DNA of 64,000 bases from Desulfogranum mediterraneum DSM 13871 (GTDB taxonomy: Bacteria > Desulfobacterota > Desulfobulbia > Desulfobulbales > Desulfobulbaceae), in the NCBI RefSeq assembly GCF_000429965.1, contig NZ_AUCW01000016.1:62001-126000 (forward strand), given 5' to 3'. The notes beneath the pieces are model-generated. The model saw only the letters and a program-made list of their open reading frames with translations, was not told the origin of the DNA and did not search any database. Both the position numbers and the translations under genes were made by a program. Below are positions 9,301 to 16,844 of this stretch, one piece after another (position 1 is the stretch's first letter; every line of letters begins with the position of its first letter).

Positions 9301-12300
9301 GACTTGCCCTTGATATCGGCAGGAAGTTTAACGATCCCACCCAGATTTGCCGGAGCAACTTTGTCCTGAGCAGTACCCTGATCCACTGGGTACGGCCTGC
9401 CCGTGAGGCCGACCGGGTGAGTGACAGCTGCTATAGTATCGGCCTCGACTGCGGTGAATTTCAATTTGCCGGCTATATCCTCACCTACAAACTGACCAAT
9501 CTCCTCTTCCAGGGGATACATCTGGAGCAGGTCAGGGCGCAGAGTGATGACTATCTTGGTTTTGTGGAGAAGACCAACAACCGCTGGGCCGCTGAGGTGA
9601 TTGCCGGTACCCGGATGGTTTTGGCCCGACTGACAGCAGACGGACCAGCGGATCAAGGGGAGAGCGAAGCTGCTTATCTGGCCGGCTGCGGGGAGAGTGG
9701 CAACCATAGTGGACTCTGCCGCTACCATATCTTTAAGGCCCTGGCCCTCTATGTCCTCAGGGACTATCCACAGGCCGGCCGCGCCATCGCCGCGGCCGGG
9801 CAGCTGGTCTCCTATCTCTTTGGCACCGTCTACGCGGCCGAGTTTGTCTTTGTGGAATCCCTGCTGCTGGTCAGGGCGCTGGTTAATGGGGAGAGCACTG
9901 CCCCGGAGCAGGATCTTGACCGCATCCGTGCCAACCAGGAGCAGATGAAGGTCTGGCTGGACAACTGTCCGGAGAACTTTGAGCATCGCTATCTGTTGAT
10001 CGAGGCAGAGCTGGCCTCATTCTCTGCTCGGGATCTTGAGGCCATGGAGCTCTATGACCGGGCTGCCGACCTGGCCCACGGCGGCGGCTTTGTCCAGAAC
10101 CAGGCCATTGCCCTGGAGCGAGCGGCAGAGCTGTGGTTGAGGAGAGGCAACCGGGAGATCGCAGCGCTCTATTTTTCCAAGGCCCATCGGAGTTATCAGC
10201 AGTGGGGAGCCAGGGCCAAGCTCGCCCGGCTGGAGGCAGGCCACCGCCGAGGCGAGGGGGTGGTGCTCAACCAGGACGTTCTGGAGGTCCAGGCCTGTCA
10301 CCTGGGGGAGCTGGAGGTCGAGGTCCTGGTCAAGGCCCTCCAGGCCATTTCCGGAGAGATCATCCTGGAAAATCTGTTGGAGAAGCTGATGGCCTTTGTG
10401 GTGATGGACGCCGGCGCAGAGCGGGGGGCGCTCTTTCTCAACCAGCGGGGCCAACTCCTGTTGGAGGCAGAGAGCAGTGCCGGTGAGGAGCCCTCAATCA
10501 TGCTCCATTCCATCCCCCTGGAGGAAACGTCTTCCCCCCAGTCCCTGATACGCTACGTTGCCCGCAGTCACGAGACCCTGGTGATTGAGGATGTCGGCGC
10601 AGATCGTCGGCTGGAGCATGATCCCTATATAGAACGATATGCCCCCCAATCCATCCTCTGTATGCCCATTATCCGGCAACAGGATTTGATCGCGGTACTC
10701 TACATGGAAAATCGGAGCCTGGGCCATGTCTTTACCCCCCAGCAGCAGAAGGTACTCTCGCTTTTGGGGGCGCAGGTTGCCATCTCCCTGGAGAATGCCA
10801 GGCTCTTTGAAGAGGTGAACCGGGAGGTGGTGGAACGACGGCGGGCCGAAGAGGCCCTGCGTCGCAGTGAGGAGCGGTTTCGTGAGCTTGCCGACCTCCT
10901 GCCCCAGATGATCTATGAGGCCGACAGCAACGGGACCATCACCTTCCTCAACCGTCATGGGATCCGCTCCTTTGGCTATACCGGGGAGGAGCTGGAACAG
11001 GGGCTTTCGATCCGGGACCTGGTCCCTGCCGAAGAGCATGCCTTCCTGGAGAAGAATGTCAAGGACATCTACGGGGGGGCAGCCCCCCGGGGCAACGCCT
11101 ACAGTGCGGTTCGTCCCGACGGCACCAGGTTTCCGGTTATCGCCTATTCCAGTCCGATCATCCATCAGGGGCAGCCCTGCGGCATCAGGGGGGTTATCGT
11201 TGACGTCACCGAACTGCGCAGGGCCGAGGCAGAGCTGAAGCATACCCGCAACTACCTGGATAAGCTCTTGAACACCCTGCCCTCTATCCTCTTCTCCGTC
11301 GATGGGCAGGGTCGGGTTATACAGTGGAATAGAGGGGCCCAGGTCTTCAGCGGTCGCTCTGCCGAGGAGGTGAAGGGGGGCAGCGTCTGGGAATTCATGC
11401 CCATGCTGCAGCCCTTCCGGGCCCAACTGGCAGAGGTGCTGACCAGGGGAGAGCCCTTGGAACTCCACCGGCAGCCGCTTTTAGCAGAGGATAAGCGTTT
11501 TTTTGATCTCTCCTTCTATCCGATGTCGACCCAGGGAGAAGAGGGGGTCGTGATCAGGATAGATGATGTCTCTGAGCTGGTTGCCAAGGAAAAACAACTC
11601 TTTCATGCCCAGAAGATGGAGAGTATCGGCAGCCTCTCCGGCGGCCTGGCCCATGACTTCAACAACCTCCTGGTTGGGATTTCCGGCATCCTCTCTCTGG
11701 TCTCGGCCCAGCTGGCCGCCGGCAAGGAGATTACCCGGCCGAAACTGCTCTCCTATACCAGAACCATGGAGACGGCGGCCGAGCGTGCCGCCGGACTGGT
11801 CAAACAGTTGCAGCTGCTCTCCAGGAAACAACCGTTGACCCTCTCGATCTTCAGCTTGAGCAGCGTGGTGGCCAATGTCTTGAAGATCTGTCGCAATACC
11901 CTGGATAAGAGTATTGAGATCAAGGTGAACAACCAGGTGGGCGGTGCCCGGGTGAAGGCGGATCAGGGGCAGCTTGAACAGGTGCTCCTCAATGTCTGTA
12001 TCAATGCCGCCCACGCCATGACCATCATGCGAAAAGGGTCGACTCAACAGGGGGGGGTGTTGACCATCTCCATGGAAGATTTCAATGCCGATCACTTTAC
12101 CTCGGGGCCCCGGATGCGCGCCCTCAAGGGACACTATCTCCTGCTCAGGATTCGAGACACCGGGGTGGGGATGAGCCCGGAAACCCTTAATCGTATCTTT
12201 GATCCCTTTTTCACCACCAAAGAGGATCTCGGCAGCGGCCTGGGGCTGGCCATGGCCTACACCATCATCAGGCAGCATCAGGGACTCATCGATGTCTATT

Positions 12301-12770
12301 CGGAACCGGGCAAGGGGAGCACCATCAACATATTCCTGCCCAGGATAGAAGGTCAGGAGGAGCTGGCCACTGCAACAGAGGCAGCAGCTGAGCTGGGGCA
12401 GCGATCCGGTCGCATCCTGGTCATCGATGACGAAGAACTCGTCAGAGAGATCGCCCGGGAGATGCTGGAGGTCATGGGCTATGAGGTGCTCCTTGCCGGG
12501 GGAGGAGACGAGGGGCTGGCCCTCTATCGGGAGCAGAGGGAGACCATCCGGGCGGTACTGCTGGACATGGCCATGCCCGGAAAATCAGGCAAAGAGGTCT
12601 TTGTCGAGCTGAAACAGCTGGCACCCGAGGTCAGGGTGATCCTTGCCTCAGGCTTCAGACACGACCAGCGGGTCGAGGAGACCATTGCGCTGGGAGTGGA
12701 TGCCTTTCTCCAAAAACCCTATTCATTCAAACAGCTGATGGCGCAGCTTGACCGTGTCCTGGAGGCGTGA
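6393..12770 (+). CDS. Giant (pseudo)kinase-AAA-GAF-PAS-PAS-histidine kinase-receiver protein
   Basis: 2125 residues from ATG 6393 (AGGGA upstream). Domains: Ser/Thr kinase-like fold (about 4-265); ATPase with Walker A GAPGIGKT (326-333) and Walker B LVLFIDD; a long helical repeat region (about 600-1310); GAF (about 1320-1475); two PAS (about 1492-1602 and 1616-1726); HisKA with His1754 in GGLAHDFNN; HATPase (GSGLGLAMAY); receiver with Asp2058 (LLDMAMPG). This matches the known trifunctional Ser/Thr kinase/ATP-binding/sensor kinase family. The eukaryote-like kinase keeps the VVVK lysine (Lys36) but has HKNIQPAT in place of HRDxKPxN, and GFG in place of DFG, so it is probably catalytically dead. 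No transmembrane segment is obvious, so it is likely cytoplasmic. It stands alone; partners are unknown. Confidence 0.93.
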   Translation: MLKFADYLLDQKISEGDTVVFYRGIRRSDKLPVVVKCVNRTLLSAAELNTLEYEYRVVRQLALPCMPEVYGREESGPYLLFPMEDFGGVFLREYLRSGTPDLSTFLEIAVALVTVIGEIHRHSIIHKNIQPATILLHPESHEIKLVGFGLAALVKRERQPSVEPHRLEGCLAYISPEQTGRMNRSLDYRTDFYSLGTVLYELLTGRPPFTAEDRIELLHALVARQPESPQGLRPDHPRVLSALIMKLLAKDPENRYQSTRGLLTDLRRCRHDWLSSSSIASFSLGVMDLPEKLNLPEKLYDRGAELKTLNHEFERAARGETRILLIAGAPGIGKTFLIQEIQKSLLEQDAFFIAGKFNQYKGNIPYAPLVEAFRVLIRHLLTLPGEELKSWRERIMEALSPNTRVLVELVPELGGIIEDPPPLPSLAPTEAMNRLTRTFQQFLRLFATAEHPLVLFIDDWQWADSATLRLVFSLVRDDPGHFLCLGAYRDTEVSKSHPFMVQLDEIRRSLHREQLSLLKLQPLQPADCCRFISDVLHCSPAKAAPLAELIQERTQGNPFFIKQMVQMLYEEEYLWLDRDKGGWCWDISRLGGMEVTDNVVDLLVNQFNQLSEAARSLLQLASCIGNQFDFGTLAALAKGTPAENVSNLRDAVAKGYLLPLDKSYKLFWLEGRAEGLTAACFRFAHDKIQQAAYALASAEQRQALHLLIGRMLLQRHGERCSAEQLFKLVDQFNHSLELISDPEEQQQLVRLNLRAARTAKDTAAHRAAGEYLRACRHLLGEEDWQRHYTLSRDVFLEQAEVEYLLGNLEHAEELVSLLLERVRSDLEKAEVYNLFIVQKTMSADFAAAIAAGRRALNLLGTTLPETGLEETIGAELEASSRHRGERRVADLIAEPEMMDERKRMQILLLTNLCSAAYRTDQDLFRLLVLKAVNISLVHGLVAEACYTFSAYGLLLGSLLGDYATGYQFGRLALDIGRKFNDPTQICRSNFVLSSTLIHWVRPAREADRVSDSCYSIGLDCGEFQFAGYILTYKLTNLLFQGIHLEQVRAQSDDYLGFVEKTNNRWAAEVIAGTRMVLARLTADGPADQGESEAAYLAGCGESGNHSGLCRYHIFKALALYVLRDYPQAGRAIAAAGQLVSYLFGTVYAAEFVFVESLLLVRALVNGESTAPEQDLDRIRANQEQMKVWLDNCPENFEHRYLLIEAELASFSARDLEAMELYDRAADLAHGGGFVQNQAIALERAAELWLRRGNREIAALYFSKAHRSYQQWGARAKLARLEAGHRRGEGVVLNQDVLEVQACHLGELEVEVLVKALQAISGEIILENLLEKLMAFVVMDAGAERGALFLNQRGQLLLEAESSAGEEPSIMLHSIPLEETSSPQSLIRYVARSHETLVIEDVGADRRLEHDPYIERYAPQSILCMPIIRQQDLIAVLYMENRSLGHVFTPQQQKVLSLLGAQVAISLENARLFEEVNREVVERRRAEEALRRSEERFRELADLLPQMIYEADSNGTITFLNRHGIRSFGYTGEELEQGLSIRDLVPAEEHAFLEKNVKDIYGGAAPRGNAYSAVRPDGTRFPVIAYSSPIIHQGQPCGIRGVIVDVTELRRAEAELKHTRNYLDKLLNTLPSILFSVDGQGRVIQWNRGAQVFSGRSAEEVKGGSVWEFMPMLQPFRAQLAEVLTRGEPLELHRQPLLAEDKRFFDLSFYPMSTQGEEGVVIRIDDVSELVAKEKQLFHAQKMESIGSLSGGLAHDFNNLLVGISGILSLVSAQLAAGKEITRPKLLSYTRTMETAAERAAGLVKQLQLLSRKQPLTLSIFSLSSVVANVLKICRNTLDKSIEIKVNNQVGGARVKADQGQLEQVLLNVCINAAHAMTIMRKGSTQQGGVLTISMEDFNADHFTSGPRMRALKGHYLLLRIRDTGVGMSPETLNRIFDPFFTTKEDLGSGLGLAMAYTIIRQHQGLIDVYSEPGKGSTINIFLPRIEGQEELATATEAAAELGQRSGRILVIDDEELVREIAREMLEVMGYEVLLAGGGDEGLALYREQRETIRAVLLDMAMPGKSGKEVFVELKQLAPEVRVILASGFRHDQRVEETIALGVDAFLQKPYSFKQLMAQLDRVLEA

Positions 12771-12775
12771 TTCGA

Positions 12776-12800
12776 CCGCCTTTGCGGCGGCTTCTTCTGC
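12776..12800 (+). terminator. Weak intrinsic terminator candidate after the giant kinase gene
   Basis: CCGCC (12776-12780) and GGCGG (12786-12790) form a short GC stem five bases after the stop codon, followed by the T-rich but interrupted CTTCTTCTGC. The T-tract is poor, so confidence is low. Confidence 0.3.
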
Positions 12801-13017
12801 TTTCCCCTCCCAGGGCCGGACATTCTGTTTGACAGGGCCTCGGCAACTTTGGTAAAGACCCTCTGCTGGGCAACAGGAAATACCATCTTGAGCGACACTG
12901 TGGGGCCCTGAAGCGATCTGTAGAGTTGCCCTTCAGAGACTCGTCCTTGATTCAGGCCAACCGGCTAAGAGCGCCGACAGCTCCCAGTCACTCTGTTTAT
13001 CCCTGAAGGAATCCCCT

Positions 13018-13776
13018 ATGTTTACCAAGGCCATCACCCGTACCCCCTGCAGCCGATTCAGCCAAGGATTGACCACCTCCTCGCTGGGGGCTCCGGATCA
13101 TGCATTGATGCTCAGGCAGCATGCCCTCTACCTGGAAACCCTGGAAAGGCTGGGGGTGAAGGTGGAAAATCTGCCTGCAGAAGAGGCCTTTCCCGACGCT
13201 CATTTTGTCGAAGATACCGCGGTGGTGACCCCGGAGGTGGCGATCATCACCAACCCGGGTGCCGAGAGTCGCAGGGGAGAGACGGCAACCATTGCCCCGG
13301 TCCTGGCCAGGTATCGAAGCATCGAACAGATAGAGACGCCCGGCACCGTCGACGGGGGCGATGTCCTGATGGCAGGAGACCATTTTTTTATCGGTCTGTC
13401 CGAACGGACCAACCCCGAGGGCGCGGCGCAACTGGGAGCGATTCTTGAGCGATACGGCAAGAGCTGGCAGACCGTTGAGGTGGCGGCCGGGCTGCACTTC
13501 AAGTCCAGCGTCAACCTGGTGGCCGAGCAGACCCTGCTGGTGAGCGAGGATTTTGCCGAGCATCCGGCCCTGGTCGACTATGAACGGATCGTCCTGGACA
13601 GGGATGAGGAGTATGCAGGCAACACCCTCCTGGTCAACGGGACCCTGATCATGCCGGCGGGTTTTCCCAAGACCCGGGAAAAACTCGCCGCCCTGGAGAT
13701 GGAGATCGTTGAGCTGGAGATGACGGAAACCCGAAAGATGGACGGCGGCCTGACCTGCCTGTCCCTGAGGTTTTGA
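13018..13776 (+). CDS. ddaH: Dimethylarginine dimethylaminohydrolase-like amidinotransferase-fold hydrolase
   Basis: 252 residues of the pentein/amidinotransferase fold. FVEDT (about 62-66), the catalytic His in GLHFKSS (about 160) and the catalytic Cys near the C-terminus in GLTCLSL match the DDAH group, which splits N-omega-methylated arginines into citrulline and methylamines. The length fits bacterial DDAH (about 255). A start with GAAGGA about 8 nt upstream supports 13018. Because methylarginines are uncommon in bacteria, the physiological substrate could be another guanidino compound. A small zinc-ribbon gene follows after three bases, and an amino acid ABC transporter lies downstream on the same strand. 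Confidence 0.85.
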   Translation: MFTKAITRTPCSRFSQGLTTSSLGAPDHALMLRQHALYLETLERLGVKVENLPAEEAFPDAHFVEDTAVVTPEVAIITNPGAESRRGETATIAPVLARYRSIEQIETPGTVDGGDVLMAGDHFFIGLSERTNPEGAAQLGAILERYGKSWQTVEVAAGLHFKSSVNLVAEQTLLVSEDFAEHPALVDYERIVLDRDEEYAGNTLLVNGTLIMPAGFPKTREKLAALEMEIVELEMTETRKMDGGLTCLSLRF

Positions 13777-13779
13777 GCC

Positions 13780-13944
13780 ATGGGCGTCTTAAAAGATCGG
13801 TATAAGCGAGAGGCTGTTGAGGTCCACTGTGTCCAGTGCAAACGGTCCCAGATCATCTATCTGCCGGAGGAGGAGATCCCCCTCTGTCCGCTCTGCCGGA
13901 AACGGATGGTCATTAAGGAAAATTTGACCGAAGGAAAATATTAG
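13780..13944 (+). CDS. Small zinc-ribbon protein, 54 aa
   Basis: A 54-residue frame beginning MGVLKDRYKR three bases after the ddaH-like stop; TGAGG about 9 bases before the ATG can serve as ribosome site. It has two CxxC knuckles (CVQC at 17-20 and CPLC at 36-39) separated by 15 residues, the spacing of a rubredoxin-like or zinc-ribbon fold, and a basic Lys/Arg-rich remainder. It is easily missed because of its size. Function unknown; nucleic-acid or protein binding are the usual roles of such folds. Likely cotranscribed with ddaH. Confidence 0.65.
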   Translation: MGVLKDRYKREAVEVHCVQCKRSQIIYLPEEEIPLCPLCRKRMVIKENLTEGKY

Positions 13945-14103
13945 AGTACCCCTCAGGGTACCGTGGCGGGTGGGCTGCTTCAGCCCGTCCCTGCGCTTGC
14001 TGTGTGCCTGTTCAAGCCCGGCTGGCGGTACCATGGGTTTGGAGCCTGTTTCCCCTGGCGGGAGAGAGGCCTTTTACGTTGATTATTTGTGGAGGTTGTA
14101 GTG

Positions 14104-14925
14104 ATGGTTGTGAAGAAGATGTTGTTGATCTCCCTGCTGGCCGTGGCCATGCTGGCTCCCCAGCTCTTTGCAGGCGATATCGATCTGGCCAAGAAATCCA
14201 CCCTGGAGACCATCCAGCAGCGAAAGAGCCTGAAGGTGGGGTTGGACTCCGGCTACCAGCCCTTTGAGATGGTGGACAAGAAGGGCAGGGTGATCGGCTT
14301 TGACATTGACATTGCCAAGGAACTGGCCCGGGCCATGGGCGTTAAGCTGGAGATCGTCAATACCGACTTTGACGGCATCATTCCGGCCCTGCTCACCGAA
14401 AAGTTCGATGTGATCCTCAGCGGGATGACCATCACCCAGAAGCGGAACCTGCAGATTAACTTTGCCGATCCCTATATCGTGGTGGGCCAGGCGATTATTC
14501 TCTCCAAGGAGCTGGAAGGCAAGATCCACTCCTACAAGGACCTGAACGATCCCAAGTATACCGTGGCCTCCCGCCTGGGCACCACCGGCGAGATGGCGGT
14601 GAAGCGGATGATCCCCAGGGCCACCTACAAGTCCTTTGACAAGGAGGCCGACGGTGCCATGGATGTGGTCAACGGTCAGGCTGACGCCTTTGTCTATGAC
14701 CTGGCCTTTAACGTGGTCTTCATGGCCCAGCACGGCAAGGGCAAGGCCGTGCTCCTGGACAAACCCTTTACCTATGAAGCCCTGGGCATCGGCATCCGCA
14801 AGGGTGATCCTGATTTCCTCAACTTCCTGAACCACTTCCTGCGACAGATCAAGGCTGACGGGCGTTATGACCGGATCTACTCCAAGTGGATCGAGAATAC
14901 CGACTGGTTCCAGAATATCCAGTAA
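14104..14925 (+). CDS. Polar amino acid ABC transporter, periplasmic binding protein
   Basis: 273 residues from ATG 14104, chosen because GGAGG (14091-14095) is 8 bases upstream; an in-frame GTG at 14089 would place the ribosome site inside the gene. A signal peptide (KKMLLISLLAVAMLAPQLFAG) precedes a family 3 solute-binding domain with the usual GxxGFDIDIAKELA motif and a ligand pocket region SGMTITQKR. It captures a polar amino acid in the periplasm for the permease and ATPase encoded next. A hairpin between this gene and the permease probably keeps binding-protein mRNA in excess. Confidence 0.9.
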   Translation: MVVKKMLLISLLAVAMLAPQLFAGDIDLAKKSTLETIQQRKSLKVGLDSGYQPFEMVDKKGRVIGFDIDIAKELARAMGVKLEIVNTDFDGIIPALLTEKFDVILSGMTITQKRNLQINFADPYIVVGQAIILSKELEGKIHSYKDLNDPKYTVASRLGTTGEMAVKRMIPRATYKSFDKEADGAMDVVNGQADAFVYDLAFNVVFMAQHGKGKAVLLDKPFTYEALGIGIRKGDPDFLNFLNHFLRQIKADGRYDRIYSKWIENTDWFQNIQ

Positions 14926-14941
14926 GTCCAACTGCGCTGAA

Positions 14942-14979
14942 GCCCTGTATCCCTGTCTCCGGATACGGGGCATTTCTTT
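14942..14979 (+). terminator. Intra-operon hairpin / attenuator after binding-protein gene
   Basis: GCCC-GTATCC (from 14943) pairs with GGATAC-GGGC (to 14971), followed by ATTTCTTT. It lies between the binding protein and permease genes, where partial terminators or mRNA-stabilising hairpins are common in ABC operons. Confidence 0.6.
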
Positions 14980-15036
14980 ACGCGGGTCCGGCGTATTGCT
15001 CGCCGCTGAGTTTCCCGGGAAAGAGGAGTATGAAGT

Positions 15037-16041
15037 ATGTCGTTATATCCGGGCCTTGATGCCCCTAAACCACCGATCTACAAACGGCTGTGGGCACTGT
15101 TTTTCGTGGTGTTTGTGGTCCTCTCCATCGGCGGAACCTACTATGCGACCAAGTCCGTCGACTATATCTGGCGCTGGTACACGGTCCCCCAGTACTTTTT
15201 CTACCTGGATGACGTGGAGGTCCTTGCCGAGGCAGAGGGGATCGTTGCCTCCATCGAGCCTGCCGGAGAAGAGAGTGCGGTGGTCATCCGGGGTGCGGAT
15301 GGAGAGCAACGCTACCTGGTCCCCGCTGACGGCCTCCGGGTGGACCTGGACCAGTTTGTCTATGTGGACGATGTCCTGGGTTCCAGCCAGCAGTGGAAGA
15401 GCGGCCTGCTCATCTACGGGCTGTGGATCACCCTCAAGGTCTCGCTGATCGCCTCGGTCTTTGCCCTGATCATCGGGGTGGCTACCGGCATGGCCAGGAT
15501 CTCCAATAATCCGGCCCTGCGTTGGCTCGCCATCACCTATATCGAACTGGTCAGGGGATCCCCCCTGCTGGTCCAGATGATGATCTGGTACTTTGTGATC
15601 GGCGCCCTGATCAACAAGAGTATCGCAGGTTGGGGCCTGGGGCCGGTGCCCACCATCTGGTTCGGGGTGCTCTCCCTGGCCCTGTTCACCGGTGCCTATA
15701 CCGCCGAGATCGTCCGGGCCGGCATTCAGTCGGTCCATCTGGGCCAGATGGAGGCGGCCCGTTCCCTGGGGATGAGCTATGGCGAGGCCATGCGCAAGAT
15801 CATCCTGCCCCAGGCGATCCGCAGGATTCTGCCCGCCCTGGCCGGTCAGTTTATCAGCCTGATCAAGGACTCCTCCCTGCTGGGGGTGATCTCCATCCGG
15901 GAGCTGACCAAGATTACCCGGGAGGTGGTCACCACCTCGCTGCAACCCTTTGAATTCTGGATCGTCTGTGCCCTGCTCTACCTGATCCTCACCTTTGGAC
16001 TCTCACTCTTGGTCCAGCATCTTGAACGGAGGGCGATCTGA
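15037..16041 (+). CDS. Polar amino acid ABC transporter, permease (with periplasmic insertion)
   Basis: 334 residues, about 100 longer than a usual HisM/GlnP permease. A first membrane segment (about 17-38) is followed by a polar, beta-rich insertion (about 40-118), and then the standard five-helix permease core begins near 122. The core has the EAA-type loop [22 protein letters not shown]. The insertion should lie in the periplasm and could help dock the binding protein. The stop overlaps the ATPase start by one base (TGATG at 16039-16043), so the two are translationally coupled. Preceded by GGAG ribosome site. Confidence 0.9.
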   Translation: MSLYPGLDAPKPPIYKRLWALFFVVFVVLSIGGTYYATKSVDYIWRWYTVPQYFFYLDDVEVLAEAEGIVASIEPAGEESAVVIRGADGEQRYLVPADGLRVDLDQFVYVDDVLGSSQQWKSGLLIYGLWITLKVSLIASVFALIIGVATGMARISNNPALRWLAITYIELVRGSPLLVQMMIWYFVIGALINKSIAGWGLGPVPTIWFGVLSLALFTGAYTAEIVRAGIQSVHLGQMEAARSLGMSYGEAMRKIILPQAIRRILPALAGQFISLIKDSSLLGVISIRELTKITREVVTTSLQPFEFWIVCALLYLILTFGLSLLVQHLERRAI

Positions 16042-16772
16042 TGATCCAGGCTCGAAACGTCAATAAATACTTTTATGTGCCCCAAGAGCTCCATGCCCTC
16101 AAAGACGCCTCCCTGGAGGTGGCCGCAGGCGAGGTGGTGGTCATCATCGGCCCCTCGGGCTCGGGCAAGAGTACCTTCCTCCGTTGCCTCAATCGCTTGG
16201 AGTACGCCGATAGCGGCGAGATCCTGATTGACGGCGAGGATCTGCTTGATCCCCGGGCCGAGATCAACCGGCTGCGGGCCGAGACCGGGATGGTCTTCCA
16301 GTCCTTTAACCTCTTTCCCCACAAGACGGTGCTGGAGAATCTGGTCATGGCCCAGATCTCGGTGCGAAAACGGAGCCGCAAGGAGGCCGAGGCCAAGTCC
16401 ATGGAGTTGCTCCAGCGGGTGGGGATCGGTGAGAAATTCGGCGTCTATCCGGAGCAGCTCTCCGGCGGCCAGCAGCAGCGGGTGGCCATTGCCCGTTCCC
16501 TGGCCATGGACCCCAAGGTGATGCTCTTTGATGAGCCCACCTCAGCCCTGGATCCGGAGATGGTCGGCGAGGTCCTCGATGTGATGAAGGACCTGGCCCG
16601 GGAGGGGATGACCATGGTGGTGGTGACCCATGAGATGGGCTTTGCCCGGGAGGTGGCGGATCGGGTGGTCTTCATGGACCACGGGGTGGTCCTGGAGGAG
16701 GCCGCGCCCGGACCCTTCTTCAGCGCACCCAGCCATGAACGCACCATCGCCTTTCTGAAACAGATCCTCTGA
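16041..16772 (+). CDS. Polar amino acid ABC transporter, ATP-binding protein (GlnQ-like)
   Basis: 243 residues with all ABC motifs: Walker [10 protein letters not shown], signature LSGGQQQR, Walker [13 protein letters not shown] and the H-loop VTHEMGFA. It is of the GlnQ/HisP group and energises the permease encoded by the overlapping upstream gene. It is the last gene of the three-gene operon and is followed by a strong terminator. Confidence 0.93.
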   Translation: MIQARNVNKYFYVPQELHALKDASLEVAAGEVVVIIGPSGSGKSTFLRCLNRLEYADSGEILIDGEDLLDPRAEINRLRAETGMVFQSFNLFPHKTVLENLVMAQISVRKRSRKEAEAKSMELLQRVGIGEKFGVYPEQLSGGQQQRVAIARSLAMDPKVMLFDEPTSALDPEMVGEVLDVMKDLAREGMTMVVVTHEMGFAREVADRVVFMDHGVVLEEAAPGPFFSAPSHERTIAFLKQIL

Positions 16773-16803
16773 AGGCTGTCCTGGCCAACGGCGGGATGAA
16801 CAG

Positions 16804-16844
16804 AAAAAGCCCCCCTTCCCTCCCGGGAAAGGGGGCTTTTTTTT
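16804..16844. terminator. Strong bidirectional intrinsic terminator
   Basis: A long stem (AAAAGCCCCC with GGGGGCTTTT, inner CCC/GGG) with A- and T-tracts on both sides sits between the convergent ABC ATPase gene and nhaA. The T-tract overlaps the nhaA stop codon on the other strand, so it should stop transcription from both directions. Confidence 0.85.

Noticed and set aside
13946-13986. Terminator after the zinc-ribbon gene
   Set aside because: Two small hairpins (GTACCC/GGGTAC and GGGCTG/CAGCCC) are present, but no T-tract follows either one.
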